Notes: generated by a model not told the origin, from the sequence alone. 64,000 nt of DNA from UBA6522 sp965204155 (GCA_965204155.1 OZ241971.1:186001-250000), one strand, 5' to 3'; numbered from the stretch's first letter, positions 51,417 through 60,483 are shown. Made by a program: numbers and translations.

Positions 51417-52168
51417 CGGTTCGACTCGATCTGCTGCGCCGTGCGGCCGAACCGCCGTTGGCGGCTGCCGTAGAATTCGATTGCCCGAATCAGTTCCCCG
51501 GAGCCGAAGTCGGGCCAGAGGACGTCGGAGAAGTACAGCTCGCTGTAGGCCAGGCTCCACAACATGAAATTGCTGATACGCCGGTCGCTGCCGGTCCGGA
51601 TCAGCAGGTCGACGTCGGGAATACGTGCCATTTCCAGTTCCGCCGCGAACCGCTCCGCATCGATAGCGTCCGGATCGAGCGTGCCCGCGGCCGCCTGACG
51701 GGCCAGGCTGCGGGCGGCGTTGACCAGGTCGCCGCGGCCTCCATAGGCAACCGCCACCGACAGGTCCAGCCGATTGTTGCCGCGAGTGCGGGTTTCGGCA
51801 GCGCGCATGGCATTTCGGAGATCGGGCTCGAGCCGTTGACTCTCGCCCATGAAGCGCAGCCGCACGTTCTGCTCGTCCAATTCGGCCACCTCCCGGTCCA
51901 GCGCTTCGAGAAACAGCGCCATGAGACCATGAATCTCATCCTCCGGTCGATTCCAGTTTTCGCTCGAAAACGCGAATAATGTCAGATATCCGATCCCAAG
52001 ATCCGCGCAACTCTCGACAACCGCGCGTACGGGGTCGATCCCGTGCCGGTGACCCGCCCGGCGCGGCAGGCCGCGCCGCTCGGCCCATCGGCCGTTACCG
52101 TCCATGATCACGGCCACATGTTGCGGAACCCGGGCAACAGCAATCGAAGTGCGCGCCGATGCGACCAT
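51410..52168 (-). CDS. uppS: Undecaprenyl diphosphate synthase
   Basis: Builds the C55 lipid carrier for peptidoglycan and LPS from isoprenyl units. The 252-residue product has VAVIMDGNGRWAERRGLPRRAGH, LTLFAFSSENWNRP, VAVAYGGRGDLV and PDVDLLIRTGSDRRISNFMLWSLAYSELYF. The common RTGGE(Q/K) is here RTGSD(R), a conservative change in the substrate-binding region. The ATG shares one base with the frr stop. No MEP-pathway gene is found nearby. Confidence 0.96.
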   Translation of the reverse strand: MVASARTSIAVARVPQHVAVIMDGNGRWAERRGLPRRAGHRHGIDPVRAVVESCADLGIGYLTLFAFSSENWNRPEDEIHGLMALFLEALDREVAELDEQNVRLRFMGESQRLEPDLRNAMRAAETRTRGNNRLDLSVAVAYGGRGDLVNAARSLARQAAAGTLDPDAIDAERFAAELEMARIPDVDLLIRTGSDRRISNFMLWSLAYSELYFSDVLWPDFGSGELIRAIEFYGSRQRRFGRTAQQIESNRC

Positions 52169-52725
52169 CAGAACTCCATGATCTCCTTCTCTTTTTCGCG
52201 CAGGAGGCCATCCATGGCCGCGATGTACCTGTCGGTCAGCTTCTGAACGTCGTCGTAGGCCCTGTGCTGATCGTCTTCGGTGATCATTTTCTCGGCCAGC
52301 AGGTCCTTGACGTCGCTCAGGATGTCCCGGCGAATGTTGCGCACGGCGACGCGCGCGACCTCGGTTTCGTGGCGCACGACCCGGACCAGGTCCCGGCGCC
52401 GCTCCTCGGTCATGGGCGGCAGGGGTACGCGGATCACCACGCCGGCCGTAACCGGTGTCAGTCCGAGGTCTGAGTTGATGATCGCCCGCTCCACCGCGGG
52501 CACCATCTGCTTCTCCCAGGGAGACACGACGAGGGTCCGCGCATCCTCCACGGCGACAGTGGCGGTCTGGTTGATGGGCACCCGCGTGCCGTAGTACTCC
52601 ACGGTAATGTGTTCCAGCAGGCCAGTGTGCGCGCGGCCGGTACGCAGCCGTTTGAACTCCCCCCTGAGCGCCTCGACGCTCTTGCGCATGCGCAGTTCGC
52701 CGTGTTGCTGAAGTTCTTCAATCAT
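52168..52725 (-). CDS. frr: Ribosome recycling factor
   Basis: Splits post-termination ribosomes with EF-G. The 185-residue product has the three-helix bundle segments (MRKSVEALRGEFKRLRTGRAH, MTEERRRDLVRVVRHETEVARVAVRNIRRD) and the beta domain start LEHITVEYYGTRVPINQTATV. Length and sequence match E. coli Frr (185). It is 17 bases after pyrH. Confidence 0.98.
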   Translation of the reverse strand: MIEELQQHGELRMRKSVEALRGEFKRLRTGRAHTGLLEHITVEYYGTRVPINQTATVAVEDARTLVVSPWEKQMVPAVERAIINSDLGLTPVTAGVVIRVPLPPMTEERRRDLVRVVRHETEVARVAVRNIRRDILSDVKDLLAEKMITEDDQHRAYDDVQKLTDRYIAAMDGLLREKEKEIMEF

Positions 52726-52742
52726 TTAGTGCTCCATCAACC

Positions 52743-53486
52743 TTATAACGCCGTCTGCGGCAGATCGTTGACCACGGCCGTACCGAGGCTTTCGCCCCGG
52801 ACCAGGCGCACCAGATCGCCGTCGTTGGTCAGGTTGAACACCACCAGCGGCAGGTTGTTGTCACGGCACATCACCACGGCGGTGGCATCCATGACGTTCA
52901 GCTTGTCGGCAAGCACCTGGTCGAAGGACAACCCGTCGTAGCGAATCGCGTGCGGGTCCTTGAGCGGGTCGGCCGAGTACACGCCATCCACCTTGGTGGC
53001 CTTGATCAGGACATCCGCGCCGACCTCGATCGCCCGCAGGCTGGCGGCGGTATCGGTGGTGAAAAAGGGATTGCCGGTGCCGGCGGCGAAGATCACCACA
53101 CGCCCCTTCTCCAGGTGGCGAATGGCGCGGCGCCGGATGTAGTCCTCGCAAACTTCGTGAATCTGGATGGCCGACATGACCCGGGCGACGGCGCCCTGGC
53201 GTTCCAGCGCGTCCTGAAGCGACAGAGAGTTGATCACCGTGGCCAGCATGCCCATCTGGTCGCCGGTGACGCGGTCCATCCCCGCTTCGGCGAGTCCGGC
53301 GCCGCGAAAGATATTGCCCCCTCCGATGACCACGCCCACCTGGACGTTCAGGGAAAGCACCTCCACGACTTCCGCAGCGATACGACGAATGACCGCGGGA
53401 TCGATTCCGTACTCCAGAGAACCCAGTAACGCCTCACCGCTGAGCTTGAACAATACGCGCTTGTAGGCTGGCGACTCCTGCCCCAT
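52743..53486 (-). CDS. pyrH: UMP kinase
   Basis: Hexameric bacterial kinase that makes UDP from UMP. The 247-residue product shows RVLFKLSGEALLG, VVIGGGNIFRG, DQMGMLATVINSLSL and the FAAGTGNPFFTTDTAASLRA and KATKVDGVYSADP segments. The ATG at 53486 is chosen because AAGGGAA lies five bases before it; an upstream in-frame start at 53519 adds 11 residues unlike the family. Confidence 0.97.
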   Translation of the reverse strand: MGQESPAYKRVLFKLSGEALLGSLEYGIDPAVIRRIAAEVVEVLSLNVQVGVVIGGGNIFRGAGLAEAGMDRVTGDQMGMLATVINSLSLQDALERQGAVARVMSAIQIHEVCEDYIRRRAIRHLEKGRVVIFAAGTGNPFFTTDTAASLRAIEVGADVLIKATKVDGVYSADPLKDPHAIRYDGLSFDQVLADKLNVMDATAVVMCRDNNLPLVVFNLTNDGDLVRLVRGESLGTAVVNDLPQTAL

Positions 53487-53579
53487 CGGTTCCCTTTCTC
53501 CGCTGCCCGGATACTTCATCCGAAGTGTTCCGGGGCTATTGTAAGGCCAAGGTCAGCCGCAGGCAGCCCGAGTCAGCGT

Positions 53580-53618
53580 TCCATCAATGCGAAAATTGAG
53601 ATTCAGCGCGTTGATGGA
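53580..53618 (-). terminator. Hairpin between tsf and pyrH
   Basis: An 8-bp perfect inverted repeat (TCCATCAA and TTGATGGA) lies just after the tsf stop, with GC pairs inside it and a loop of about 14-20 nt. No U-run follows. In many bacteria a weak terminator between tsf and pyrH lowers expression of the downstream genes, so a partial terminator is plausible. Confidence 0.4.
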
Positions 53619-53621
53619 GCC

Positions 53622-54497
53622 CTAGTTCCGGGAAGCCTGCTCCCTGACTTCCTTGACGAAGTCCACTTCGCGTTTTTCGATCCCCTCGCCCACCTCGTAG
53701 CGCAGGAAGCGCAGGACGCTGGCGCCGCTCCGGGCCAGCAGGTCCCGAACGCGCTTGTCGGGATCCTTTACGAACGCCTGCGAAACCAGTGTCACCGCAT
53801 CGAACTGCTTGCGCAGCCGGCCCTCGACCATTCTGGTGACGATGTGGGGCGGTTTGCCCTCCTTCTCCGCCTGCGCCGCGAGAATCTCCCGCTCGCTGGC
53901 GAGGACTGCTTCGGGAATGTCGTCCCAGCTCACGTAACTTGGCGACATGGCGGCAACCTGCATCGCCAGGTCCCGGGCCAGCTCCACGGTGCCGCCCTGC
54001 ATTTCGACGAGGGTGCCTATACGCCCGTGATGAGAGTATGTACCAAGTACTTCGCTGCTGGACACCAGTTCGAAACGGCGCACGGATATGTTCTCGCCGA
54101 CCTTGGCGACCAGTTGCCGGCGCATGGCCTCCACGCTCTCGCCGTCCATCTCCACGGCGAGCAGTTCCTCGACATCCGCCGGCGCCCGGCTCAGGACGAG
54201 TTCTGCCAGCGACTCGGCAAAATTCACGAAATTCCCGTCCTTGGCGACGAAGTCCGTTTCGCAGTTGACTTCCAGGACCACGCAGCGATTGCCGCCCGCA
54301 TCCTCTTTCAGGAGCACGACGCCCTGGTGGGCCACGCGCGCCGCCTTGCGGTCGGCCTTGGCCTGGCCCGCCTTGCGCAGGAACTCCGCGGCCCGGTCCA
54401 GGTCGCCGTCGACTTCGGTCAGGGCGCGCTTGCAATCCATCATGCCGGCTCCGGTTCGCTCCCGGAGCTGCTTGACCAATGCTGCTGTTATCGGCAT
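53622..54497 (-). CDS. tsf: Elongation factor Ts
   Basis: Nucleotide exchange factor for EF-Tu. The 291-residue product has the N-terminal UBA-like domain (VKQLRERTGAGMMDCKRALTE), the VEVNCETDFVAKD motif and the repeat dimerisation domain (RRFELVSSSEVLGTYSHHG). It follows rpsB after 11 bases, the universal rpsB-tsf operon. Confidence 0.98.
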   Translation of the reverse strand: MPITAALVKQLRERTGAGMMDCKRALTEVDGDLDRAAEFLRKAGQAKADRKAARVAHQGVVLLKEDAGGNRCVVLEVNCETDFVAKDGNFVNFAESLAELVLSRAPADVEELLAVEMDGESVEAMRRQLVAKVGENISVRRFELVSSSEVLGTYSHHGRIGTLVEMQGGTVELARDLAMQVAAMSPSYVSWDDIPEAVLASEREILAAQAEKEGKPPHIVTRMVEGRLRKQFDAVTLVSQAFVKDPDKRVRDLLARSGASVLRFLRYEVGEGIEKREVDFVKEVREQASRN

Positions 54498-54508
54498 TTC
54501 GTAATCCT

Positions 54509-55846
54509 CTATTCGGTCTCGGCGTCTTCGGGTTCGGCGTCTTCGGGCTCGGCGTCTTCGGGCTCGGCCGCCGTGTCGGAATCGGGGCTTGCCGGCTCCG
54601 CCGCCTCCGCCTCGCCGTCTGCGGACTCCGAATCCTCCGGCGCCTCCGCCTCGGTGCCAGCAGCCTCTGCAGCCTCCGACGACGACGCCTCGGTGTCGGT
54701 TGCTTCCGCGGCCTCCGCCGCCCCTCCGTCGGTGTCGGTTGCCTTAGCGGCCTCCGGCTCCTCGGCCTCAGTGTCGGTTGCCTCAGCGGCCTCCGCCGCT
54801 TCCGCATCGGCCTCAGCCGCCTCCGGCGCATCTGCCGTGTCGGTATCGGATGCGTCCACGGGCGCAGCCGCGGCTCCGGACGCTTCGGTTTCCTGCGTTA
54901 CGGCAGCGGCTTCCGGTTCAGGCCCGGACTCGGCCTTGTCGTCGCCTGCCGGCGCCGCCGCCGGCTTCGCGTCGGCCGCAACCGCCTCCGCGGCGGCCGC
55001 GTCGCGAACCGAACTCAACTTCGACTGCTTCTTTGTCACCACGGCCTTGCGTACGGGGCGCTTCCTTGCCCCGCCCCGGCCGGGACGCCGGCTGCCTGTA
55101 ACCTTCGGCCGGCCTTCCGCATCCAGTTCCACAAACTCGTCATCGCCCACCGGGACGTCGGGTATCGAAGACTTGCCTTCCAGAACCGCCTCCGCCGCGC
55201 CATGCGCATAGAGCCGGATGGCGCCCATCGCGTCGTCATTGCCCGGCACCACGTAGTCGATTTCGTCCGGAGAGGAATTGGTATCCACCACGGCCACGAT
55301 GGGAATTCCCAGCTTGGCCGCCTCCCTGACGGCAATCTCCTCGTGGCCGACGTCGACAACGAAGACCGCATCGGGCAACGACTCCATGTCCTTGATGCCG
55401 CCCAGGGTCCGCTCCAGCTTGTCGCGTTCGCGGCTCAGCCCGAGAATTTCCTTCTTTGTGTAGTCCCCGCGCGCCTCGTCCGAGGTGATCTCCTCCAACT
55501 CCTTCAGCCGCGCGACCGACCTTCGAATGGTCTTGAAGTTCGTCAGCATGCCGCCCAGCCAGCGGTGGCTCACGTAGGGCATCCCGCAACGGACGGCTTC
55601 TTCGAAAATCGCCTGGCGCGCGGCGCGCTTGGAACCCACGAACAGTACGGTACCGCCATCGGCGACGACGCGCCGGATGAATTCGCAGGCTTCCTGGTAG
55701 AGGGGGAGCGTACGCTCCAGGTTGATGATGTGGATGCGGTTGCGTTCGCCAAAGATGAACGGCGCCATCTTCGGGTTCCAGAAGCGCGTCTGGTGGCCGA
55801 AATGCACGCCGGCTTCCAGCATCCGCCGCATGGATACGTCGGTCAT
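54509..55846 (-). CDS. rpsB: 30S ribosomal protein S2 with long acidic C-terminal tail
   Basis: Residues 1 to about 245 are a normal S2 (MRRMLEAGVHFGHQTRFWNPKM, GTVLFVGSKRAARQAI, YVSHRWLGGMLTNFKTI, DAVFVVDVGHEEIAVREA, IPIVAVVDTNSSPD). The protein then runs on for another 200 residues, to 445 in total (E. coli S2 has 241). After a short basic linker (GRGGARKRPVRKAVVTKKQ), the tail is almost entirely Ala, Glu, Asp, Thr and Ser, with recurring TDTEA and EAAEA motifs and a final EDAEP repeat. The start at 55846 has GAGG upstream. The reading frame is clean to the stop just before tsf, so the tail looks real. Confidence 0.95.
   Translation of the reverse strand: MTDVSMRRMLEAGVHFGHQTRFWNPKMAPFIFGERNRIHIINLERTLPLYQEACEFIRRVVADGGTVLFVGSKRAARQAIFEEAVRCGMPYVSHRWLGGMLTNFKTIRRSVARLKELEEITSDEARGDYTKKEILGLSRERDKLERTLGGIKDMESLPDAVFVVDVGHEEIAVREAAKLGIPIVAVVDTNSSPDEIDYVVPGNDDAMGAIRLYAHGAAEAVLEGKSSIPDVPVGDDEFVELDAEGRPKVTGSRRPGRGGARKRPVRKAVVTKKQSKLSSVRDAAAAEAVAADAKPAAAPAGDDKAESGPEPEAAAVTQETEASGAAAAPVDASDTDTADAPEAAEADAEAAEAAEATDTEAEEPEAAKATDTDGGAAEAAEATDTEASSSEAAEAAGTEAEAPEDSESADGEAEAAEPASPDSDTAAEPEDAEPEDAEPEDAETE
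54521..54565 (-). repeat. 15-nt tandem repeat at rpsB 3' end
   Basis: Three copies of a 15-nt unit (GGCGTCTTCGGGCTC on the plus strand, the first copy with one change) encode the EDAEP repeats at the S2 C-terminus. The exact copies suggest recent expansion by slippage. Confidence 0.8.
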
Positions 55847-55950
55847 GAGAGATCCTCGTCGGGTTAGTCCTCCACGTGGCCCCCGCCAGCAACCCCGGTT
55901 TTCATCCGGAGCACCCCGCCGCGGGTTTCGGCACGTGTGTGTATTCAGTC

Positions 55951-55983
55951 GCCCCAATGCCCGCAGGATTTGCGGGCCGGGGC
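55951..55983 (-). promoter_or_regulatory. Structured rpsB leader hairpin
   Basis: In the rpsB transcript, GCCCC pairs with GGGGC and, inside, CCCGCA pairs with TGCGGG around a 5-nt loop. An asymmetric internal loop (two bases against four) separates the helices. It lies about 105-135 nt before the ATG in a long leader. In E. coli and relatives, S2 represses its own operon through the rpsB leader, so this hairpin is a candidate S2 target. Confidence 0.5.
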
Positions 55984-55989
55984 GCGGGC

Positions 55990-56018
55990 TTTATACCATA
56001 GGCTCACATCGGCAACAA
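55990..56018 (-). promoter_or_regulatory. Sigma-70-type promoter of rpsB
   Basis: On the minus strand TTGTTG (56018-56013) and TATAAA (55995-55990) are separated by exactly 17 nt. Transcription would start near 55983, giving a leader of about 137 nt. The position upstream of a highly expressed operon supports the call. Confidence 0.7.
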
Positions 56019-56066
56019 TCGCGGGCCGGCTGCACACGCCCGCATGGCGCCGAAAAGGCATTACCC

Positions 56067-56831
56067 ATGACCGTAACAATCAAGTCCACCCCGGAGCGGG
56101 ACAAGATGCGCGTCGCAGGCAGGCTGGCGGCCCAGGTCCTCGACATGATCGGGGACCACGTCCGGCCCGGTGTCTCCACCGGCGAGCTGGACCGGATTTG
56201 CCATGAGTACATCACAGGCGAACTCGATGCCATTCCCGCGCCGCTGAATTACCGCGGGTTCCCGAAGTCCATCTGCACCTCGGTGAATCACGTCGTCTGC
56301 CACGGAATTCCGGGCGAGCGCCGGCTCAGGAAAGGCGATGCGGTCAACATCGACATCACGGTCATCAAGGATGAATTTCACGGCGATACCAGCCGCATGT
56401 TCTTCGCCGGCAAGCCGGGGGTCCTCGGAAGCCGGCTGGCGCAGGTCTGCCACGACGCCATGTGGCTCGGCATCCGGCAGATTCGTCCCGGGGCCTTCCT
56501 GGGGGATATCGGCAACGCCATCCAGACCCACGTGGAACAGAACCGTTTTTCCGTGGTGCGGGAGTATTGCGGCCATGGCATCGGCCGGGGGTTTCATGAG
56601 GACCCGCAGGTTCTCCACTACGGCCGTCCTGGCACCGGCCTGCGGCTGGAAGAAGGCATGACGATTACCGTGGAACCGATGGTCAACGCCGGCTCCCGGC
56701 ACGTTCGACTGCTGAACGACGGCTGGACGGTGGTCACCAGGGACCACTCGCTTTCCGCCCAGTGGGAACACACGGTGCTGGTCACGGCAGAAGGCTTTGA
56801 AGTCCTGACGCTGGGGGCCGCGGGCCCATGA
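56067..56831 (+). CDS. map: Methionine aminopeptidase type I
   Basis: Removes the N-terminal Met from nascent proteins. The 254-residue product has the five metal ligands in their usual settings: VNIDITVIKDEFHGDTSRMF (two Asp), GHGIGRGFHEDPQVLHYG (His), MTITVEPMVNAG (Glu) and QWEHTVLV (Glu). VNHVVCHGIPGERRLRKGD precedes the first. It is divergent from rpsB, as in E. coli, and its stop overlaps the glnD start (ATGA). Confidence 0.97.
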   Translation: MTVTIKSTPERDKMRVAGRLAAQVLDMIGDHVRPGVSTGELDRICHEYITGELDAIPAPLNYRGFPKSICTSVNHVVCHGIPGERRLRKGDAVNIDITVIKDEFHGDTSRMFFAGKPGVLGSRLAQVCHDAMWLGIRQIRPGAFLGDIGNAIQTHVEQNRFSVVREYCGHGIGRGFHEDPQVLHYGRPGTGLRLEEGMTITVEPMVNAGSRHVRLLNDGWTVVTRDHSLSAQWEHTVLVTAEGFEVLTLGAAGP

Positions 56832-59503
56832 GTACGGTCGCCGTCACACACGAGTCGGATCGCCCCGGAGTCGTGGACCGGGCCCTGCTGGAGCAAGCGC
56901 TGGCCGGCCCGGGCAGCCCGATCCAGCCGTTTCGCGATGTCCTCGCCGGCGCTCAGCAGTCGCTCGCGGAGCGATTCCGGGCCAACGAGTCGGTCGAGTC
57001 CCTGGTTCGCTTCCGCGCTCGGGTGACCGACCAGGTCGTGCTGGCTGCGTGGGAGCACTTCGCGGCCGGTCTCCGCGACCGCTGCGCGCTGGTGGCCGTC
57101 GGCGGATACGGCCGCGGCGAACTGCATCCCCATTCCGACGTCGATCTCATGGTGCTCCGGGACAGGACCGGCGACGCGGCGGTGGACGAGGCCATCAGCC
57201 GGTTCTTCATGTTCCTCTGGGACATCGGGCTGGAAGTCGGGCATTCCGTTCGCACGCCCGGGGACTGCGAGGCGGAATCCCGCAACGACGTCACCGTCAT
57301 GACGACCATGATGGAGTCGCGTCTTCTCACCGGGCCGGCCGACCTGTTCAACACGTTCGAGCAACACATCGGGCAGGATCGCGTGTGGGATTCAGCGGAG
57401 TTTTTCCACGCCAAGTGCGCCGAACAGGAGGCCCGCCATCATGCCTTCGACGATACCGGCTACAAGCTGGAGCCCAACATCAAGGCCAGCCCGGGCGGAC
57501 TGCGGGACATTCAGACCATCGTCTGGATCGCCCGGCGCCATCTGGGCTCCAGGAGCCTGAACGAACTGCACTCCCGGGGCTTTCTGACACCGGGGCAGTT
57601 GCGAATCCTCAGAACGGGCCGGGCGTTTCTCTGGCGCGTGCGGTTCGCCCTGCACCTGATCGTCGGCCGCCGCGAGGACCGGCTGCTGTTCGACCACCAG
57701 GTCAAGCTCGCGAAGATGCTCGGGTACGAGGACGCCACGTTCACGCTGGCGGTGGAGCAGCTCATGCAGCGCTATTACCGCACCGTGATGGAACTGAGCC
57801 GCCTGAACGAAATGCTGCTGCAACTGTTCGAGGACGACATCGTCGTCGACCGGAAAATCCCGGTTCAACCCATGGGCAAGGGCTTCCAGGCCCGCAACGG
57901 CTACCTGGAGGCGATCGACGAGGAGATTTTCGCAAACGACCCGTCGGCGCTACTGGAAATCTTCCTGCTGCTGGAGCGCAATATCGACCTGCGCGGCGTG
58001 AGCGCGAGAACCATCGCCCTCATCCGGCAGCACCTGTACCTGATCGACGAGGAATTCCGGCAGAACCCGAGCAACCACCGCCTCTTCCTGGACATCCTGC
58101 GGGAGCCCCAGGGGGTGACACGGACGCTGAAGCGCATGAACACCTACGGCGTGCTCGGACTCTACATCCCGGCCTTCGGGCGGATCGTGGGCCGCATGCA
58201 GTACGACCTGTTCCACGTCTACACGGTGGATGCCCACACGCTGTTCGTGGTGGAGAACCTGCGCCGCTTTGCCTTGCCGCGATTCGACCACGAATTCCCG
58301 GAATGCAGCCGCATCATGCAATCGCTGGAAAAACCGGAAGTCGCCTACCTGGCCGGGCTGTTCCACGACATTGCCAAGGGCCGGGGCGGCGATCACTCGG
58401 AACTGGGCGCCGTGGACGCGGAAGCGTTCTGCCTCGAACACGGCATGAGCCGCTATGACGCGCGCCTGCTGGCATGGCTGGTCAGGCACCACCTGCTGCT
58501 GTCCGTGACCGCGCAGAAGAAGGATCTCAACGACCCTGGCGTAGTCAACGAGTTTGCGCGCGCGGTGGGCGACATGACGCACCTGAACTACCTCTATCTG
58601 CTTACGGTCGCCGACGTGCGCGGCACCAATCCGAAGATCTGGAACTCCTGGAAGGACACTCTGTTCCGGGAGCTCTACGAACTCACCAAGCGCGCCCTGC
58701 GGCGCGGCTTCGCGCGGCCCATCGACGCGGACGAACTGATCGGCGAAACCCAGGGGCGGGCCCGCGACTTGCTGGAAGAGACGGAGTTGGGGCCGCCCGA
58801 CTGGAAACCCGTGTGGAAGCCTTTCACGGACGAATACTTCCTGAGACACCGGCCCGAAGAGATCGCCTGGCATACCCGCGTGCTGGTGGATTCGGGGCCG
58901 GACCAGTCCGTGGTCGTGGACGTCAGCGACCAGGTTTCTGAGGGTCTGACCGCAATCATGGTCTACGCCCCCAAGCGGATGCGGTCGTTCGTGCGAATCA
59001 CCGCGGCGCTGGACGAACTGGGCCTGACGATCGTCGACGCCCGCATCGTACCCATGAGCGGCCGGCAGACGCTCGACACCTACTGCGTGCTGGAGAGCGA
59101 CGGCAGCCGCATCGAGGAGTCCGGGAGGCTGCAGGAAATTCGCCGCCGGCTACCGAGGGCGCTGACCGCCTCGGACGACCGTCCGCTCAGGGTTCACCGC
59201 CGGGCACCGCGGCAGGTGCGCATGTTCTCCACGGCGGTCCAGGCCAGCGTTTCGCAGGATCCGGTGAACAACCGCACGGTGCTGGAACTGGTGGCGGCGG
59301 ACCGGCCGGGCCTGTTGCTGCAGGTGGGCAAGATCTTCGAGGAACAACGGGTCGCCCTGCACAATGCCAAGATCGCCACATTGGGCGAACGCGCCGAGGA
59401 CGTCTTCTTTGTCACCACGCTCAATAACCGGCGCCTGGACGAGTCCCGCTGCGATCGCCTGGTCCAGGCGATCGAGTCCACGTTGTCGTCACCGGCCCAT
59501 TAG
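56828..59503 (+). CDS. glnD: PII uridylyltransferase/uridylyl-removing enzyme
   Basis: GlnD senses glutamine and modifies PII proteins to control nitrogen metabolism. The 891-residue product (E. coli 890) has the nucleotidyltransferase site GGYGRGELHPHSDVD (residues 92-106), the GlnD linker, an HD domain (AGLFHDIAKGRGGDHSE) for UMP removal and two ACT domains at the C-terminus (GLTAIMVYAPKRMRSFVRITAALDEL and ELVAADRPGLLLQVGKIFEE). It is translationally coupled to map. Confidence 0.97.
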   Translation: MSTVAVTHESDRPGVVDRALLEQALAGPGSPIQPFRDVLAGAQQSLAERFRANESVESLVRFRARVTDQVVLAAWEHFAAGLRDRCALVAVGGYGRGELHPHSDVDLMVLRDRTGDAAVDEAISRFFMFLWDIGLEVGHSVRTPGDCEAESRNDVTVMTTMMESRLLTGPADLFNTFEQHIGQDRVWDSAEFFHAKCAEQEARHHAFDDTGYKLEPNIKASPGGLRDIQTIVWIARRHLGSRSLNELHSRGFLTPGQLRILRTGRAFLWRVRFALHLIVGRREDRLLFDHQVKLAKMLGYEDATFTLAVEQLMQRYYRTVMELSRLNEMLLQLFEDDIVVDRKIPVQPMGKGFQARNGYLEAIDEEIFANDPSALLEIFLLLERNIDLRGVSARTIALIRQHLYLIDEEFRQNPSNHRLFLDILREPQGVTRTLKRMNTYGVLGLYIPAFGRIVGRMQYDLFHVYTVDAHTLFVVENLRRFALPRFDHEFPECSRIMQSLEKPEVAYLAGLFHDIAKGRGGDHSELGAVDAEAFCLEHGMSRYDARLLAWLVRHHLLLSVTAQKKDLNDPGVVNEFARAVGDMTHLNYLYLLTVADVRGTNPKIWNSWKDTLFRELYELTKRALRRGFARPIDADELIGETQGRARDLLEETELGPPDWKPVWKPFTDEYFLRHRPEEIAWHTRVLVDSGPDQSVVVDVSDQVSEGLTAIMVYAPKRMRSFVRITAALDELGLTIVDARIVPMSGRQTLDTYCVLESDGSRIEESGRLQEIRRRLPRALTASDDRPLRVHRRAPRQVRMFSTAVQASVSQDPVNNRTVLELVAADRPGLLLQVGKIFEEQRVALHNAKIATLGERAEDVFFVTTLNNRRLDESRCDRLVQAIESTLSSPAH

Positions 59504-59589
59504 GGTCTGTTGACGCTGTCCGAGGCGGCACTGCCGAACCTGTCGCGGCACGAATGCAGCAAGCCGTCAAACCCGGGAGATCAAGAAGC

Positions 59590-60408
59590 ATGACGCAGTT
59601 GATTGGTGTGATCGAAACGGCGTGGGAGAACCGCGGCGAACTCAAGCCCGGGCACGTGAGTGCCGAAATCGTCGAGGCGGTGGAGCATTGCATCGGCGGA
59701 CTCGACAGCGGCGAACTGCGTGTCGCCGAACCCGCTGACGGTGGCTGGGCGGTCAACGAATGGCTCAAGAAGGCGGTGCTGCTGTATTTCCGGATCAGCG
59801 ACAACGAACCGGTCGGCGACGGCAGCGTAAGGTTTTTCGACAAGGTGCCACTGAAGTACGCCGACTTCGATGCGGATAGCTTCGGCGCGTCGGGAACCCG
59901 CGTCGTTCCGGGGGCACTTGCCCGACGCGGAGCCTTTATCGCTCCCGGAGTGGTGCTGATGCCGTCCTACGTCAACATCGGCGCCTACGTGGACGCCGGC
60001 ACCATGGTCGATACCTGGGCCACGGTAGGAAGCTGCGCGCAAATCGGCAGGAATGTACACCTCTCCGGCGGCGTGGGCATCGGCGGCGTCCTCGAACCGT
60101 TACAGGCCACCCCCACCATCATCGAGGACGATTGCTTCATCGGCGCACGCTCCGAAGTCGTCGAGGGCGTCATCGTCGAACGCGGCAGCGTCCTGGCCAT
60201 GGGCGTATACCTGGGCCAGAGCACCCGCATCTACGACCGAACCACCGGCGAAATCACCTACGGCCGCGTCCCGGCCGGATCCGTGGTCGTGCCCGGAAGC
60301 CTCCCCTCGGACGACGGCCGCTACAGCCTCTACTGCGCCGTCATCGTCAAGCGCGTCGACGCCAGAACCCGCGCCAGGACCAGCCTCAACGAACTATTGA
60401 GGCCTTGA
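59590..60408 (+). CDS. dapD: Tetrahydrodipicolinate N-succinyltransferase
   Basis: Succinylase step of lysine and diaminopimelate synthesis. The 272-residue hexapeptide-repeat protein shows KVPLKYADFD, GARRGAFIAPGVVLMPSYVNIGAYVD-type repeats, GGVLEPLQATPTIIEDDCFIGARSEVVEGV and SLYCAVIVKRVDA. The ATG at 59590 has GGGAG ten bases upstream. It follows glnD with 86 bases between, as in E. coli. Confidence 0.96.
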   Translation: MTQLIGVIETAWENRGELKPGHVSAEIVEAVEHCIGGLDSGELRVAEPADGGWAVNEWLKKAVLLYFRISDNEPVGDGSVRFFDKVPLKYADFDADSFGASGTRVVPGALARRGAFIAPGVVLMPSYVNIGAYVDAGTMVDTWATVGSCAQIGRNVHLSGGVGIGGVLEPLQATPTIIEDDCFIGARSEVVEGVIVERGSVLAMGVYLGQSTRIYDRTTGEITYGRVPAGSVVVPGSLPSDDGRYSLYCAVIVKRVDARTRARTSLNELLRP

Positions 60409-60483
60409 ACGGGCGATAACGCACTCGGCGTGGCTGAAGAATGCCGCGCAAGGACTACTGCAAGGGGATTCCTCCGGCGCCAA

